Assembly (NCBI RefSeq): GCF_004349105.1
Contig: NZ_SMLB01000009.1
Location: 1 to 64,000, forward strand
DNA length: 64,000 nt
Reading direction: 5' to 3'
DNA from: Jiangella aurantiaca
GTDB taxonomy: Bacteria; Actinomycetota; Actinomycetes; Jiangellales; Jiangellaceae
The stretch's first letter is position 1. The number at the start of each line of letters is the position of its first letter. Shown here one piece after another: positions 1-9,697 of this stretch. The notes below the pieces were generated by a model. The model was not told the origin of the DNA. It searched no databases and was given only the letters and a program-made list of their open reading frames with translations. A program made the translations under genes and the position numbers.

Positions 1-849
1 CCTCCCGCCGTTGTGGAGCCACCGGCCGACGAGCTGCCGGCGCCCGTACCCGAGCCCGAGCCGGAAGCGCCGCCGACCCCGTCGGCGCCCCCGGTCCGCG
101 AGGCGGCGCCCCCGCCCGCACAGACGGGCCCGGCTGCCGGACCGGCGCAGCCCGCCGGCCCGCCGGCCACGACGCCGCAGCCGATCCCCGCGGCCGGAGC
201 GTCAGGCGGGGTCGCCGATCTCCGCCGCATGTGGCCCGAGGTGCTCGTCCGCCTCAAGGAGATCAAGCGCACCCCATGGAGCCTGATCTCGCAGGAGTCC
301 GTCGTCTCCGACGTCTCCGAGGGCGTGCTGACGCTCGCCTTCCGGCAGCCGACGCTGCGCGACACGTTCGCCCGGCGCCCGGACTTCCAGGAGTGCCTGC
401 AGCAGGCCATCAAGGACGTCTTGCTGCTCGACCTGCGCATCGAGGCCATCGTCGACCCGTCCGCCGACCCGTCGGCGCAGAACCGCGGCGGGGCCGCACC
501 CTCGGCGCCGGCCCGGCCCGCGCCGCCCGCGGCGGCACCGGCGCCATCCGAGGCGACCAGCGCGCCGGCCGATCCCGCACCCGCCGAGCCTGCACGCGCC
601 GAACCGCCTGCCGGCCCCGGCGCACCATCCTCCGGCCGGGCCGCCGCGGCCAAGGAGGCCGCCCGCCGGGTCCAGGAGCAAAGCGCAGCCGCGGCCGCCG
701 GAGCCGCCGCCGCGCAGGCGCACAGGGCCACCGATGACGACGCCGATCCCGACGACGACGCCGATCTGGCCGACGACGGCGTGTCCGAGCGCGAGCTGCT
801 CGAGCGGACCCTCGGCGCCACCGTCATCGCGGAGATCGAGCACGAGTGA
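1..849 (+). CDS. dnaX: DNA polymerase III subunit gamma/tau, C-terminal part (5' truncated)
   Basis: The reading frame is open from the first base, so the AAA+ clamp-loader domains lie outside the window. What remains is a Pro/Ala-rich linker (about residues 1-70), a compact domain beginning DLRRMWPEVLVRLKEIKRTP, and a second Ala/Pro-rich stretch ending in an acidic tail. This order (low-complexity, small globular domain, low-complexity) is typical of the C-terminal part of actinobacterial gamma/tau, which links the clamp loader to the polymerase. The following ybaB and recR genes form the conserved dnaX-ybaB-recR cluster, which supports the call. The symbol rests on this context plus the domain; the catalytic half cannot be seen. 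Confidence 0.85.
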   Translation, partial: PPAVVEPPADELPAPVPEPEPEAPPTPSAPPVREAAPPPAQTGPAAGPAQPAGPPATTPQPIPAAGASGGVADLRRMWPEVLVRLKEIKRTPWSLISQESVVSDVSEGVLTLAFRQPTLRDTFARRPDFQECLQQAIKDVLLLDLRIEAIVDPSADPSAQNRGGAAPSAPARPAPPAAAPAPSEATSAPADPAPAEPARAEPPAGPGAPSSGRAAAAKEAARRVQEQSAAAAAGAAAAQAHRATDDDADPDDDADLADDGVSERELLERTLGATVIAEIEHE

Positions 850-940
850 TCACTTCGTCAACGCACCTGGTCAGATCGGGCCGGGTCGGTGACGTAGGCT
901 CGCTGTGACCATGTGCCTAGACAAGACCCCGCGTGGGTGA

Positions 941-946
941 GGAGGC
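941..946 (+). promoter_or_regulatory. Ribosome binding site that decides the ybaB start
   Basis: GGAGGC lies 4 bases before the GTG at 951. It favours this start over the in-frame GTG at 933, which has no comparable site. Confidence 0.6.
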
Positions 947-950
947 AGCC

Positions 951-1418
951 GTGTTCCCGCCTGGTTCCGAAGGCTTCGACATGAGCCAGCTGCTGCAACA
1001 GGCCCAGCGCATGCAGGAGCAGCTCCTCTCCGCCCAGCAGGACCTCACCGAGGCCGAGGCCACCGGCAGTGCGGGCGGCGGGCTGGTCCGGGCCACCGTC
1101 ACCGGGGCCGGCGAGCTCACCGACCTGCAGCTCGACCCGTCCGTCGTCGACCCGGAGGATGTCGAGACGCTGGCCGACCTCATCATCGCCGCGGTCCGCG
1201 ACGCGCACGCCGAGATCCAGCGCCAGGCCAACGAGCAGCTGGGCTCCATCAACGCCGACGTCGCGGGCCTGCTCGGCGGCGCCGGCGGCGCGGGCAACCC
1301 GCTGGCCGGCCTGTTCGGCGGCGCCCCCGGCGGCGCGCCCGGCTCCCAGGACACCATCCGTGGCGAGATCGAGGGCGACGACCGCAGCGACGACCGCCCG
1401 TCCGGCCAGGGCAGCTGA
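951..1418 (+). CDS. ybaB: YbaB/EbfC family nucleoid-associated protein
   Basis: 155 residues from the GTG at 951. The segment MSQLLQQAQRMQEQLLSAQQ followed by GLVRATVTGAGELTDLQLDP is the YbaB pattern: an amphipathic N-terminal helix and a beta-sheet domain that dimerises and binds DNA. The Gly/Ala/Pro-rich tail from about residue 105 is common in actinobacterial members. The family is a small nucleoid protein nearly always encoded between dnaX and recR, as here; recR starts 15 bases after the stop, so the two are probably cotranscribed. The longer in-frame start at 933 is less likely. Confidence 0.9.
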   Translation: MFPPGSEGFDMSQLLQQAQRMQEQLLSAQQDLTEAEATGSAGGGLVRATVTGAGELTDLQLDPSVVDPEDVETLADLIIAAVRDAHAEIQRQANEQLGSINADVAGLLGGAGGAGNPLAGLFGGAPGGAPGSQDTIRGEIEGDDRSDDRPSGQGS

Positions 1419-1433
1419 GCCGAGGCGAGCACC

Positions 1434-2033
1434 ATGTACGAAGGCGTCGTCCAGGATCTGATCGACGAGCTGGGGCGGTTACCCGGTGTCGGGCCCAAGA
1501 GTGCCCAGCGCATCGCGTTCCACCTGCTCGCCGCCGACGCCGACGACGTCCGCCGGCTGGTCGCCGCGCTCACCGAGGTCAAGGAGAAGGTCCGGTTCTG
1601 CACGGTGTGCGGCAACGTCGCGCAGCAGGAGCAGTGCCGCATCTGCCTCGACCCGCGCCGCGACCCGTCGGTCCTCTGCGTCGTCGAGGAGCCGAAGGAC
1701 GTCGTCGCCATCGAGCGGACCCGCGAGTTCCGCGGCCGCTATCACGTGCTCGGCGGCGCGATCAGCCCCATCGAGGGTGTGGGTCCCGACGATCTGCGGG
1801 TACGGGAACTGATGACCAGACTGGCCGACGACACCGTGCAGGAGATCATCCTGGCCACCGACCCGAACCTCGAAGGTGAGGCGACGGCGACGTACTTGGC
1901 CCGGTTGATCAAGCCGATGGGGTTGCGCGTGACGCGCCTGGCCAGTGGACTGCCAGTGGGCGGTGATCTCGAGTACGCCGACGAGGTCACTTTGGGCCGC
2001 GCATTCGAGGGACGGAGACTGCTGGATGTCTAG
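1434..2033 (+). CDS. recR: Recombination mediator protein RecR
   Basis: 199 residues, the usual RecR length. The N-terminus [20 protein letters not shown] is the helix-hairpin-helix. A four-cysteine zinc finger follows (CTVCGN...CRIC, about residues 55-72), then a Toprim domain ([15 protein letters not shown] and [12 protein letters not shown]), then the C-terminal Walker B-like part. RecR works with RecF/RecO to load RecA on gapped DNA. The last 8 bases overlap the next gene, indicating translational coupling. Confidence 0.96.
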   Translation: MYEGVVQDLIDELGRLPGVGPKSAQRIAFHLLAADADDVRRLVAALTEVKEKVRFCTVCGNVAQQEQCRICLDPRRDPSVLCVVEEPKDVVAIERTREFRGRYHVLGGAISPIEGVGPDDLRVRELMTRLADDTVQEIILATDPNLEGEATATYLARLIKPMGLRVTRLASGLPVGGDLEYADEVTLGRAFEGRRLLDV

Positions 2034-2628
2034 CGCTGTTGCACGACCTGCCGACGACCCTGCCGCCGAGTACGGCGACTTCGCCGCGGAGATCGCCGAC
2101 CAGATCGAGAGCTTCCTGCTGGCCGTCCGCGAGATCGCCCGTGGCGCCGACCCGGGCAGCACGCTGTCGCTGCTGCTCCTCGAGGTCAGCCAGCTGTGCC
2201 TGGCCGGCGGCCGTCTCGGCGCCATCAGCGACGTCGTGCCCGACGAGCGGTTCGAGCCCGACGCCGGCCCGGACGCCGACGTCGACGAATTGCGGCTGCG
2301 CATCGCCGCGCTGCTCGAGCCGGTCGACGGCTACGTCGAGGTCGTCGACCCCGTCGACCCGGAGCGCGGCGCCACCGGGTTCCGGCTTTCCGACGACCTC
2401 GCCAGCATCGCCCAGGACCTGCTGCACGGGCTGTCGCACTACAAGGACGGCCGGGTCATCGAGGCGCTGTGGTGGTGGCAGTTCTCCTACCTGTCCTCGT
2501 GGGGTTCGACGGCGGGCTCCGCGCTGCGTGCGCTGCACTCGCTGATCGCCCACACCCGTCTCGACCACCACGACGAACGGATCGAGGTCGCGCAGGAGGC
2601 GCTGCTCCCCGTCGAAGCCGAACTCTAG
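2026..2628 (+). CDS. DUF5063 domain-containing protein
   Basis: 200 residues from the ATG at 2026, which lies inside the last codons of recR; longer in-frame starts would overlap recR much further. The sequence is acidic and mostly helical, with [20 protein letters not shown] near the start and a Trp-rich segment [20 protein letters not shown] near the C-terminus, the hallmark of the DUF5063 proteins found beside recR in actinobacteria. No catalytic motif is visible. The position suggests a link to recombination or replication, but no function is known to me. Confidence 0.75.
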   Translation: MSSAVARPADDPAAEYGDFAAEIADQIESFLLAVREIARGADPGSTLSLLLLEVSQLCLAGGRLGAISDVVPDERFEPDAGPDADVDELRLRIAALLEPVDGYVEVVDPVDPERGATGFRLSDDLASIAQDLLHGLSHYKDGRVIEALWWWQFSYLSSWGSTAGSALRALHSLIAHTRLDHHDERIEVAQEALLPVEAEL

Positions 2629-2690
2629 GCCGAAATCTGAACAACCTGTCCCGCGATCCGGACGTCTCGGGGCACAGCCAGCAGGTCGCC

Positions 2691-2696
2691 TAGACT
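2691..2696 (+). promoter_or_regulatory. Possible -10 element upstream of ask
   Basis: TAGACT fits the actinobacterial TANNNT -10 consensus, 35 bases before the GTG start of ask and after the DUF5063 stop. I see no clear -35 hexamer, so this is tentative. Confidence 0.35.
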
Positions 2697-2731
2697 GCCA
2701 GAGGCACTGATGGCTGTGGGAGGAGTGTGCC

Positions 2732-4006
2732 GTGGGGCTGGTTGTGCAGAAGTACGGGGGTTCCTCCGTCGCTGACGCCGCGGCCATCAAGCGGGTGGCG
2801 CAGCGCATCGTCGCCACCAAGAAGGAGGGCCACGAGGTCGTCGTGGTCGTCTCCGCCATGGGCGACACCACCGACGAACTGCTCGATCTCGCCCAGCAGG
2901 TTTCGCCGCTGCCGCCGGCCCGAGAACTCGACATGCTGCTCACGTCCGGTGAGCGCATGTCGATGGCGCTGCTGGCCATGGCCATCGGCGACCTCGGCCA
3001 CGAGGCCCGGTCGTTCACCGGCAGCCAGGCCGGCGTCATCACCGACTCCGCGCACGGCCGCGCCCGCATCATCGACGTCACGCCGGGCCGCATCCGCCAG
3101 GCGCTCGACGGCGGCGGCATCGCCATCGTGGCCGGCTTCCAGGGCGTCAGCCAGGACAGCAAGGACATCACGACGCTCGGCCGCGGCGGCTCGGACACCA
3201 CGGCCGTCGCGCTGGCGGCGGCACTGAACGCCGATGTGTGCGAGATCTACACCGACGTCGACGGCGTCTTCACCGCCGACCCGCGCATCGTGCCGACGGC
3301 GCGGCGCATCCCGCACATCACGTACGAAGAGATGCTCGAGATGGCCGCATGTGGGGCGAAGATCCTGCACCTGCGCTGCGTGGAGTACGCGCGCCGCTAT
3401 GGCATCCCGATTCACGTGCGATCCAGTTTCTCGACGCTCACCGGTACGTGGGTGTCCGATTCCGAGGGAAGTGAGCAGGCCGACATGGAGCAGCCGATCA
3501 TCTCCGGCGTCGCGCACGACCGCAGCGAAGCGAAGATCACCGTCGTGGGCGTTCCCGACAAGGTCGGCGAGGCGGCCACGATCTTCAGCTCGGTCGCCGC
3601 GGCCGACGTCAACATCGACATGATCGTGCAGAACGTCTCGGCCGTCGACACCAACCGCACGGACATCTCGTTCACGCTGCCGGCCAGCGACGGGCGCAAG
3701 GGCGTCGAGGCGCTGACGGCCGTCCAGGCCACCGTCGGCTTCGAGTCGCTGCGCTACGACGACGGCATCGGCAAGGTGTCGCTCATCGGCGCCGGCATGC
3801 GCAGCCACCCCGGCGTGAGCGCCAAGTTCTTCAGCGCGCTGGCCGACGCCGGCGTGAACATCGAGATGATCTCGACGTCTGAGATCCGTATCTCGGTGGT
3901 GGTCCGCGCCGACGACGTCGACGCCGCGGTCACCGCCATCCACCGGGCCTTCGACCTCGACTCCACCCAGGTCGAGGCGGTCGTCTACGGAGGTACCGGG
4001 CGATGA
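2732..4006 (+). CDS. ask: Aspartate kinase (alpha subunit)
   Basis: 424 residues from a GTG with GGGAGGAG 6 bases upstream. It phosphorylates L-aspartate, the first step towards lysine, threonine, methionine and diaminopimelate. The N-terminal [10 protein letters not shown] motif binds ATP; the amino-acid kinase domain extends to about residue 240 ([20 protein letters not shown]), followed by two ACT domains (about 265-335 and 345-420) that sense end products. The last 4 bases overlap asd (ATGA), so the two enzymes are translationally coupled. An internal in-frame start probably also yields a separate beta subunit (next entry). Confidence 0.95.
   Translation: MGLVVQKYGGSSVADAAAIKRVAQRIVATKKEGHEVVVVVSAMGDTTDELLDLAQQVSPLPPARELDMLLTSGERMSMALLAMAIGDLGHEARSFTGSQAGVITDSAHGRARIIDVTPGRIRQALDGGGIAIVAGFQGVSQDSKDITTLGRGGSDTTAVALAAALNADVCEIYTDVDGVFTADPRIVPTARRIPHITYEEMLEMAACGAKILHLRCVEYARRYGIPIHVRSSFSTLTGTWVSDSEGSEQADMEQPIISGVAHDRSEAKITVVGVPDKVGEAATIFSSVAAADVNIDMIVQNVSAVDTNRTDISFTLPASDGRKGVEALTAVQATVGFESLRYDDGIGKVSLIGAGMRSHPGVSAKFFSALADAGVNIEMISTSEIRISVVVRADDVDAAVTAIHRAFDLDSTQVEAVVYGGTGR
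3485..4006 (+). other. Probable internal translation start: aspartokinase beta subunit
   Basis: An in-frame ATG at codon 252 of ask (peptide [17 protein letters not shown]) is preceded by a purine-rich GAGGGAAG. Translation from here would give a 173-residue protein containing only the two ACT domains. In Corynebacterium and Bacillus an alpha2-beta2 aspartokinase is made exactly this way, with a beta subunit of nearly the same length and a start peptide of similar sequence. Use of this start is inferred from that homology and is not shown by the sequence alone. Confidence 0.6.
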
Positions 4007-5067
4007 GCGACAACCGTCCCACCCTCGCCGTCGTCGGGGCCACCGGCGCCGTCGGCACCGTCATGCGCGACATCCTCTCGACCCGCCAGAACGTCTGGGG
4101 CGAGATCCGGCTCATCGCCTCGGCGCGTTCGGCCGGCCGCCGGCTCACCGTCCGAGGCGAGGAGGTCGTGGTCCACGAGCTGACCGCCGACGTCTTCGAC
4201 GGCGTCGACGTCGCGATGTTCGACGTGCCCGACGAGGTGTCCGCCGAGTGGGCGCCGGTCGCCGCCGAGCGCGGCGTCGTCGTGGTCGACAACTCCGGCG
4301 CGTTCCGCATGGATCCCGACGTCCCGCTGGTGGTGCCCGAGGTCAACGCGCGGACGGTCCGCAACCGGCCGCGCGGCATCATCGCGAACCCCAACTGCAC
4401 CACGTTGACGATGGTCGTCGTGCTCGGCGCGTTGCACGCCGAGCTGGGGCTGACGGCGCTGACGGCTTCGTCCTACCAGGCTGCGTCGGGTGCCGGTCAG
4501 GCCGGCATCGACACGTTGCACGACCAGCTCAACAAGGTCGCCGGCAACCGCGAGCTGGGCACTCACCCGGGCGACATCCGCCGGGTCGTCGGCTCTGACC
4601 TCGGCCCGTTCCCGGCGCCGCTCGCTCTGAACGTCGTCCCGTGGGCCGGTTCGCTGAAGAACGACGGCTGGAGCTCCGAGGAGCTGAAAATCCGCAACGA
4701 GTCGCGGAAGATCCTCGACCTCCCCGACCTCAAGGTGTCGGCCACCTGCGTCCGGGTGCCGGTCGTGACCACCCACTCGGTGGCCATGCACGCGACGTTC
4801 GAGAACGAGGTCACCACCGAGCGGGCCTGGGAGATCCTGCGCGACGCGCCCGGCGTGGTCTTGTACGACGACCCAGCGCGTGGCGAGTTCCCGACCCCGG
4901 CCGACGTCGTGGGCACCGACCCGACGTGGGTCGGCCGCATCCGCCGCTCGCTCGACGATCCGTACTCGCTCGAGCTGTTCGTCTGCGGCGACAACCTCCG
5001 CAAGGGCGCGGCGCTCAACACCGCGCAGATCGCCGAGCTGCTGGCCGCCGAGCTCACTGCCGCCTGA
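4003..5067 (+). CDS. asd: Aspartate-semialdehyde dehydrogenase
   Basis: 354 residues. It reduces aspartyl phosphate, made by the overlapping ask product, to aspartate semialdehyde with NADPH. The N-terminal GATGAVG is the Rossmann NADP loop. NPNCTT carries the catalytic cysteine (Cys132), and RVPVVTTHS carries the catalytic histidine (His258). Length and motif order are normal for the family. It ends 22 bases before a convergent gene. Confidence 0.95.
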   Translation: MSDNRPTLAVVGATGAVGTVMRDILSTRQNVWGEIRLIASARSAGRRLTVRGEEVVVHELTADVFDGVDVAMFDVPDEVSAEWAPVAAERGVVVVDNSGAFRMDPDVPLVVPEVNARTVRNRPRGIIANPNCTTLTMVVVLGALHAELGLTALTASSYQAASGAGQAGIDTLHDQLNKVAGNRELGTHPGDIRRVVGSDLGPFPAPLALNVVPWAGSLKNDGWSSEELKIRNESRKILDLPDLKVSATCVRVPVVTTHSVAMHATFENEVTTERAWEILRDAPGVVLYDDPARGEFPTPADVVGTDPTWVGRIRRSLDDPYSLELFVCGDNLRKGAALNTAQIAELLAAELTAA

Positions 5068-5089
5068 CGCCGCCGCCGGCCCGGCGTCG

Positions 5090-5716
5090 TCAGGGCGCCG
5101 GCCGCACCGCGGCGAGCGTGGCCGGTCCGCCCGTAGCCCATCTACCGGTCAGGACGTGGTCGCCGGCCTGCCCCGTGCCGACGACGCGGACGACGACCAG
5201 CTCCAGACCGCCTGCCCGCACGACCGTCGTCGGACCGTCGTCGTGCGGGGTCAGCGGAGTGTCCACGGGCAGCGACGGGTCGTCCTCGCGGCCACTGCCG
5301 GTCACTTCGGCCGTCGGCTCGCGCGGAACGAGCTCGCCGTCGACGTCGATCAGTTCCTCGGCCTGCGGGGCACCGGTCAGGACGGCGCGGGCCAGCGCGG
5401 CGACCCAGACCGGGTCGGCGCAACCGTCGTAGACCCAGCGGGTGCCGAGGACCGAGTGCTCGGTGGTGCCGACGAGCGCGTGCTCGGCGCCGGCGAGCGG
5501 GGCGCCGCGGTAGGTCAGCGGCACATGCAGCACTGTGCCGTCGGAGCCCTGGACGAGGTGCGCCTCGAGGCCGACCTCGCCGGCGGGGTCGTCGAACCGG
5601 TAGGCGCCGGCCTGCTGCAGCGCACCGGCGCCGGCGGCCCATGGCCGGTCCGGCAGCCAGGTCGCCAGCAGCTCCAACTTGGTCGGCCGCAGTGTGGCGC
5701 GGTGGATGAGGGCCAC
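5090..5716 (-). CDS. Maltokinase N-terminal cap-like domain protein
   Basis: 208 residues from a GTG, starting MALIHRATLRPTKLELLATW. This opening, the later YRGAPLAGAEHALVGTTEHS and the WVYDGCADPVWVAALA segment resemble the small cap domain at the N-terminus of actinobacterial maltokinase (Mak_N_cap), here as a stand-alone protein with no kinase domain behind it. Such proteins are sometimes labelled as glucan-branching-related. It starts 2 bases after the yqeY stop and is probably cotranscribed with it. Biochemical role unknown; family assignment is from memory of the pattern. Confidence 0.6.
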   Translation of the reverse strand: MALIHRATLRPTKLELLATWLPDRPWAAGAGALQQAGAYRFDDPAGEVGLEAHLVQGSDGTVLHVPLTYRGAPLAGAEHALVGTTEHSVLGTRWVYDGCADPVWVAALARAVLTGAPQAEELIDVDGELVPREPTAEVTGSGREDDPSLPVDTPLTPHDDGPTTVVRAGGLELVVVRVVGTGQAGDHVLTGRWATGGPATLAAVRPAP

Positions 5717-5718
5717 GG

Positions 5719-6171
5719 TCAGGCGAGCTTGGCCTTGACGGCGGCCGCGACCTTGCTGCCCTCGACCCGGCCGAGGACCCGCGGCTGCACCAGCTTCATG
5801 ACCTTGCCCATGTCGCGCGGCGACTCCGCGCCGGCCTCGGCGATGGCGGCTGTGACGATGGCGTCCAGTTCGTCGTCGGTGAGGGGCTGCGGCAGGTACT
5901 CCGCGATGACGGCGGCCTCGGCCTCCTCGTTCGCGGCGCTGTCGGTGCGGCCGCCGGTGCGGAACGCCTCGGCCGCCTCGCGGCGTCGCTTGACCTCGCG
6001 GGTCAGCAGGGCGGTGACCTCGTCGTCGGTGAGCTCACGTGCGGCGGAGCCGGCCACCTCCTCGTTCCCGATGGAGGTGAGCACCATGCGAAGGGTGGCC
6101 TTGCGCACGTCGTCCTTGGCGCGCATGGCCGCGGTGAGGTCGGCGCGGAGTCGTTCCTTGAGGGCTGCCAT
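5719..6171 (-). CDS. yqeY: GatB/YqeY domain-containing protein
   Basis: 150 residues. LKERLRADLTAAMRAKDDVR and TLRMVLTSIGNEEVAG form the helical start, and SPRDMGKVMKLVQPRVLGRV near the C-terminus is the tRNA-binding tail shared with the GatB subunit of the Asp/Glu-tRNA amidotransferase. The family is widespread and probably binds tRNA or acts near aminoacylation, but has no settled reaction. The leader immediately before its ATG consists of a dispersed repeat (6181-6234), so its ribosome binding region may derive partly from that element. Confidence 0.9.
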   Translation of the reverse strand: MAALKERLRADLTAAMRAKDDVRKATLRMVLTSIGNEEVAGSAARELTDDEVTALLTREVKRRREAAEAFRTGGRTDSAANEEAEAAVIAEYLPQPLTDDELDAIVTAAIAEAGAESPRDMGKVMKLVQPRVLGRVEGSKVAAAVKAKLA

Positions 6172-6180
6172 GCGCTGATT

Positions 6181-6234
6181 TCCTTTCCCTTGTGGTACTC
6201 GCCGCCGCTCGGGACCCTCGCGGTCGGCCTTGGG
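6181..6234 (-). repeat. Dispersed ~50-bp repeat, copy A
   Basis: On the minus strand it reads AAGGCCGACCGCGAG ... GGCGGCGAGTACCACAAGG and ends next to the yqeY start. Closely related copies lie at 34191-34240 and 42101-42154. The shared core includes GACCGCGAGG and CGGCGAGTNCCACAAGGG. It fills the gap between the MFS stop and the yqeY start. Confidence 0.7.
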
Positions 6235-6244
6235 CTAGTCTGCC

Positions 6245-7774
6245 TCAGCAGCCATGCGCCGGTGGCAGCCCCGGCGCCGAGCACGGTGCGGGCACGGCCG
6301 CCGGCGGCCGGATCGCCTGGGCGGACACCGGCGCCAGCCCCGGTTCCGGTTCCGGCTGCGCGGCGGCCGGAGCGGTCGCCGTCGGCTCGGTGAGGACGCG
6401 CGGCCGCAGCGTCATCGCCGCGACGGCGCCGGCGGCGAGCAGCCCCGCGCAGACGCCCACCGCGATGCGGTAGGCGTCGGTGAGCAGCTCAGGGTCCTCG
6501 TACGCCGCGCCGGACAGCCCTGCGATGGCGGGCAGGGCGGCGACGGCCAGCAGCCCGGCCGCGCGGGCGACGCCGTTGTTGACGCCGCTCGCGACGCCGG
6601 CGAGGTGCTGCGGCGCCGACGCCATCACCGTCGCCGTCAGCGTCGGGACCAGCGTCGTCAGGCCGATGCCGAGCAGCGTCACGCCCGGCAGGACGTCGAC
6701 CAGATAGCTGTCGCCGTCGCCGACCGCCGCCAGGAGCACCACGCCGACGGCACCGATGAGCGAGCCGGTGACCAGCGGCGGGCGGACGCCGAACCGCTTG
6801 GCGAGATCGGCGGACCGGCCCGAGAACAGCAGCATGAGGATCGTCGTCGGGATGGTCGCGATGCCCGCTTCGAGCGGAGTCCAGCCGAGTGAGAGCTGGA
6901 GCTGCAGCACGAGGAAGAACATGACGCCGGACAGCCCGGCGTACACGGCGAGCGTCATGAGGTTGATGCCGCTGAACGTGCGGTCGGAGAACAGTGACAG
7001 CGGGACCATCGGATGCTCGGCCGCCCGCTCCCGGTGGAGGAACGCGACCGCCGCCGCCACTGACAGCACTGCCATGGTGACGTTCAGCACGGACGCGCCG
7101 GAGTCGGGCCAGCTGATCAGCGCGTACGTGCTGGCCCCGAGCGCCGCAGCGCCGAGCACCGCCCCCGCGACGTCGAACCGGCCGCCGGCCTCCTCGTCGC
7201 GGCTCTCCGGAGCGGTGACGACGATCAGCCAAACGGTCACCGCGGCCAGCGGGACGTTGATGGCGAAGACCCAGCGCCAGTCGAACTCCAGCAGCCAGCC
7301 GCCCAGGAGCGGCCCGATGACGCCGGCGACCCCGGTCAGGCCGGCCCACACGCCGATGGCCCGCGGGCGGTCGTCGGGATGCATGGTGGTCTGCAGGATC
7401 GCCAGCGCGCCGGGCGTCAGCAGCGCGCCGCCGATGCCCTGCAGCGCCCGCGCGGCGATCAGCACCTCCGCCGTCGGCGCCACCGCGCACAGCACCGACG
7501 CCACCGTGAACCAGACGACGCCGAGCAGGTAGATGCGCCGCCGGCCCAGACGATCGCCGAGAGAGCCGCCGAGCAGGATCAGCGCGGCCAGCGTGAGTGT
7601 GTAGGCGTTGACGGTCCACTGCAGCGCGGCAAGGCTCGCGTCCAGCTCACGCCCGATGGTCGGCAGAGCGACGTTGACCACGGTGCTGTCGAGGAACGCC
7701 ATGCCGGAACCGAGCGCCGTGGCCGCGAGCAGTGCGCGGCCGCGCGGAGTGGCGAGTCGTACACCGTCGGTCAT
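6245..7774 (-). CDS. MFS multidrug exporter, DHA2 (EmrB/QacA) type
   Basis: 509 residues from the ATG at 7774; a -10-like TACTCT 8 bases upstream suggests a leaderless start there. The N-terminal helix has LDSTVVNVALPTIG, followed by motif A (GSLGDRLGRRR) and the antiporter motif C (GLTGVAGVIGPLLGGW), which place it among drug:H+ antiporters of about 14 membrane spans. The C-terminal 40 residues are a Pro/Ala-rich cytoplasmic tail. The substrate cannot be read from sequence. An in-frame ATG at 7822 would overlap the divergent metallophosphoesterase start and is disfavoured. Confidence 0.88.
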   Translation of the reverse strand: MTDGVRLATPRGRALLAATALGSGMAFLDSTVVNVALPTIGRELDASLAALQWTVNAYTLTLAALILLGGSLGDRLGRRRIYLLGVVWFTVASVLCAVAPTAEVLIAARALQGIGGALLTPGALAILQTTMHPDDRPRAIGVWAGLTGVAGVIGPLLGGWLLEFDWRWVFAINVPLAAVTVWLIVVTAPESRDEEAGGRFDVAGAVLGAAALGASTYALISWPDSGASVLNVTMAVLSVAAAVAFLHRERAAEHPMVPLSLFSDRTFSGINLMTLAVYAGLSGVMFFLVLQLQLSLGWTPLEAGIATIPTTILMLLFSGRSADLAKRFGVRPPLVTGSLIGAVGVVLLAAVGDGDSYLVDVLPGVTLLGIGLTTLVPTLTATVMASAPQHLAGVASGVNNGVARAAGLLAVAALPAIAGLSGAAYEDPELLTDAYRIAVGVCAGLLAAGAVAAMTLRPRVLTEPTATAPAAAQPEPEPGLAPVSAQAIRPPAAVPAPCSAPGLPPAHGC

Positions 7775-7782
7775 GGGCAAGG

Positions 7783-7788
7783 AGAGTA
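7783..7788 (-). promoter_or_regulatory. Probable -10 element for a leaderless MFS transcript
   Basis: TACTCT on the minus strand, 8 bases before the ATG at 7774. The TANNNT form and the spacing match leaderless actinobacterial promoters. No ribosome binding site precedes the ATG. Confidence 0.5.
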
Positions 7789-7820
7789 CCCGTGGGGTCC
7801 GACTGTGGGAGTCTGGAGAC

Positions 7821-8744
7821 ATGGTCGTGAAGCGGGTTGCGCTCGGTCTGGCGGCGTCGGCCGCCGCCGGGCTCGTCTACTCGGCCGGTTACGAGGTGCG
7901 GTCCTACCGGCTGCGACGCTTCGACGTCCCGGTGCTCGGGCCGGGCAGCCGGCCGCTGCGGGTGTTGCACCTGTCCGACCTGCACCTCACCCCCGGTCAC
8001 CGCGGCCGGGCGGCCTGGGTGCGCCGGCTCGCGGCGCTGGAGCCCGACCTCGTCGTCAACACCGGTGACAACCTCGCGCACCCCGAGGCGATCCCGACGG
8101 TGCTCGACGCGCTCGGGCCGCTGCTGCGTGTGCCCGGGGTGTTCGTCTTCGGCTCCAACGACTACTTCGGCCCGCGGCCGAAGAACCCGGCGCGCTACCT
8201 GCTGCCGCTGGAGCGGATCCGCCACCAGAACGCGCGCGACCACGCCGACGCCGTCGACCTGCCGTGGAAGGAACTGCGCGACGAGTTCCGCTCAGCCGGG
8301 TGGCTGGACCTCACGAACAACCGCGGTGCGTTGACCGTCGACGGGCGGCGGCTGACCTTCGCCGGCGTGGACGATCCGCACCTAGGCCGGGACCGGCTGG
8401 ACGAGATCGCCGGACCGGCTCCCGGTGATGCCGATCTGGCCGTCGGGGTGGCGCACGCGCCGTACCTGCGGGTCCTGGACGCCTTCCAGCGCGACGGGTA
8501 CCGCCTGCTGCTCGCCGGCCACACCCACGGCGGCCAGATCTGCCTCCCCGGGGTCGGCGCGCTGGTCACCAACTGCGACCTCGACGCGGCGCGGGCGAAG
8601 GGTGTGTCGCGGCATCCGCGACCCGGCGGTGCTGGGGCAGCATGGATGCACGTCTCGGCCGGCCTCGGCACGTCGCCGTACGCGCGGGTCCGGTTCGCCT
8701 GCCCGCCGGAGGCGACCCTGCTGACGCTGACGGGTGAGCGCTGA
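7821..8744 (+). CDS. Membrane-anchored metallophosphoesterase
   Basis: 307 residues. A single hydrophobic N-terminal segment (about residues 4-22) probably anchors it. The calcineurin-like motifs are in order: LHLSDLHLTP (D-x-H), VVNTGDN, GSNDYFG in the GNHD position, and LLAGHTHGGQI (G-H-x-H). These ligand a two-metal centre; many relatives cleave phosphodiesters or act on lipid-linked substrates. In Mycobacterium tuberculosis a gene of this kind (Rv3683) sits directly after ponA2; here about 42 kb separate the two, which is informative about the insertion of accessory DNA. Confidence 0.9.
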   Translation: MVVKRVALGLAASAAAGLVYSAGYEVRSYRLRRFDVPVLGPGSRPLRVLHLSDLHLTPGHRGRAAWVRRLAALEPDLVVNTGDNLAHPEAIPTVLDALGPLLRVPGVFVFGSNDYFGPRPKNPARYLLPLERIRHQNARDHADAVDLPWKELRDEFRSAGWLDLTNNRGALTVDGRRLTFAGVDDPHLGRDRLDEIAGPAPGDADLAVGVAHAPYLRVLDAFQRDGYRLLLAGHTHGGQICLPGVGALVTNCDLDAARAKGVSRHPRPGGAGAAWMHVSAGLGTSPYARVRFACPPEATLLTLTGER

Positions 8745-8827
8745 CGCTCGTCGTGCGGGCGGGGGCGACCGAGTGCTGAACCGGATTTCGATCCTGCGCC
8801 CGGCTCGGATATGCTGGCTCAGCACTT

Positions 8828-9697
<870 letters not shown>

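Noticed and set aside
202-843. Minus-strand frame opposite dnaX.
   Set aside because: Shadow of the Ala/Pro-rich dnaX tail; Gly/Arg-rich and without a start signal.
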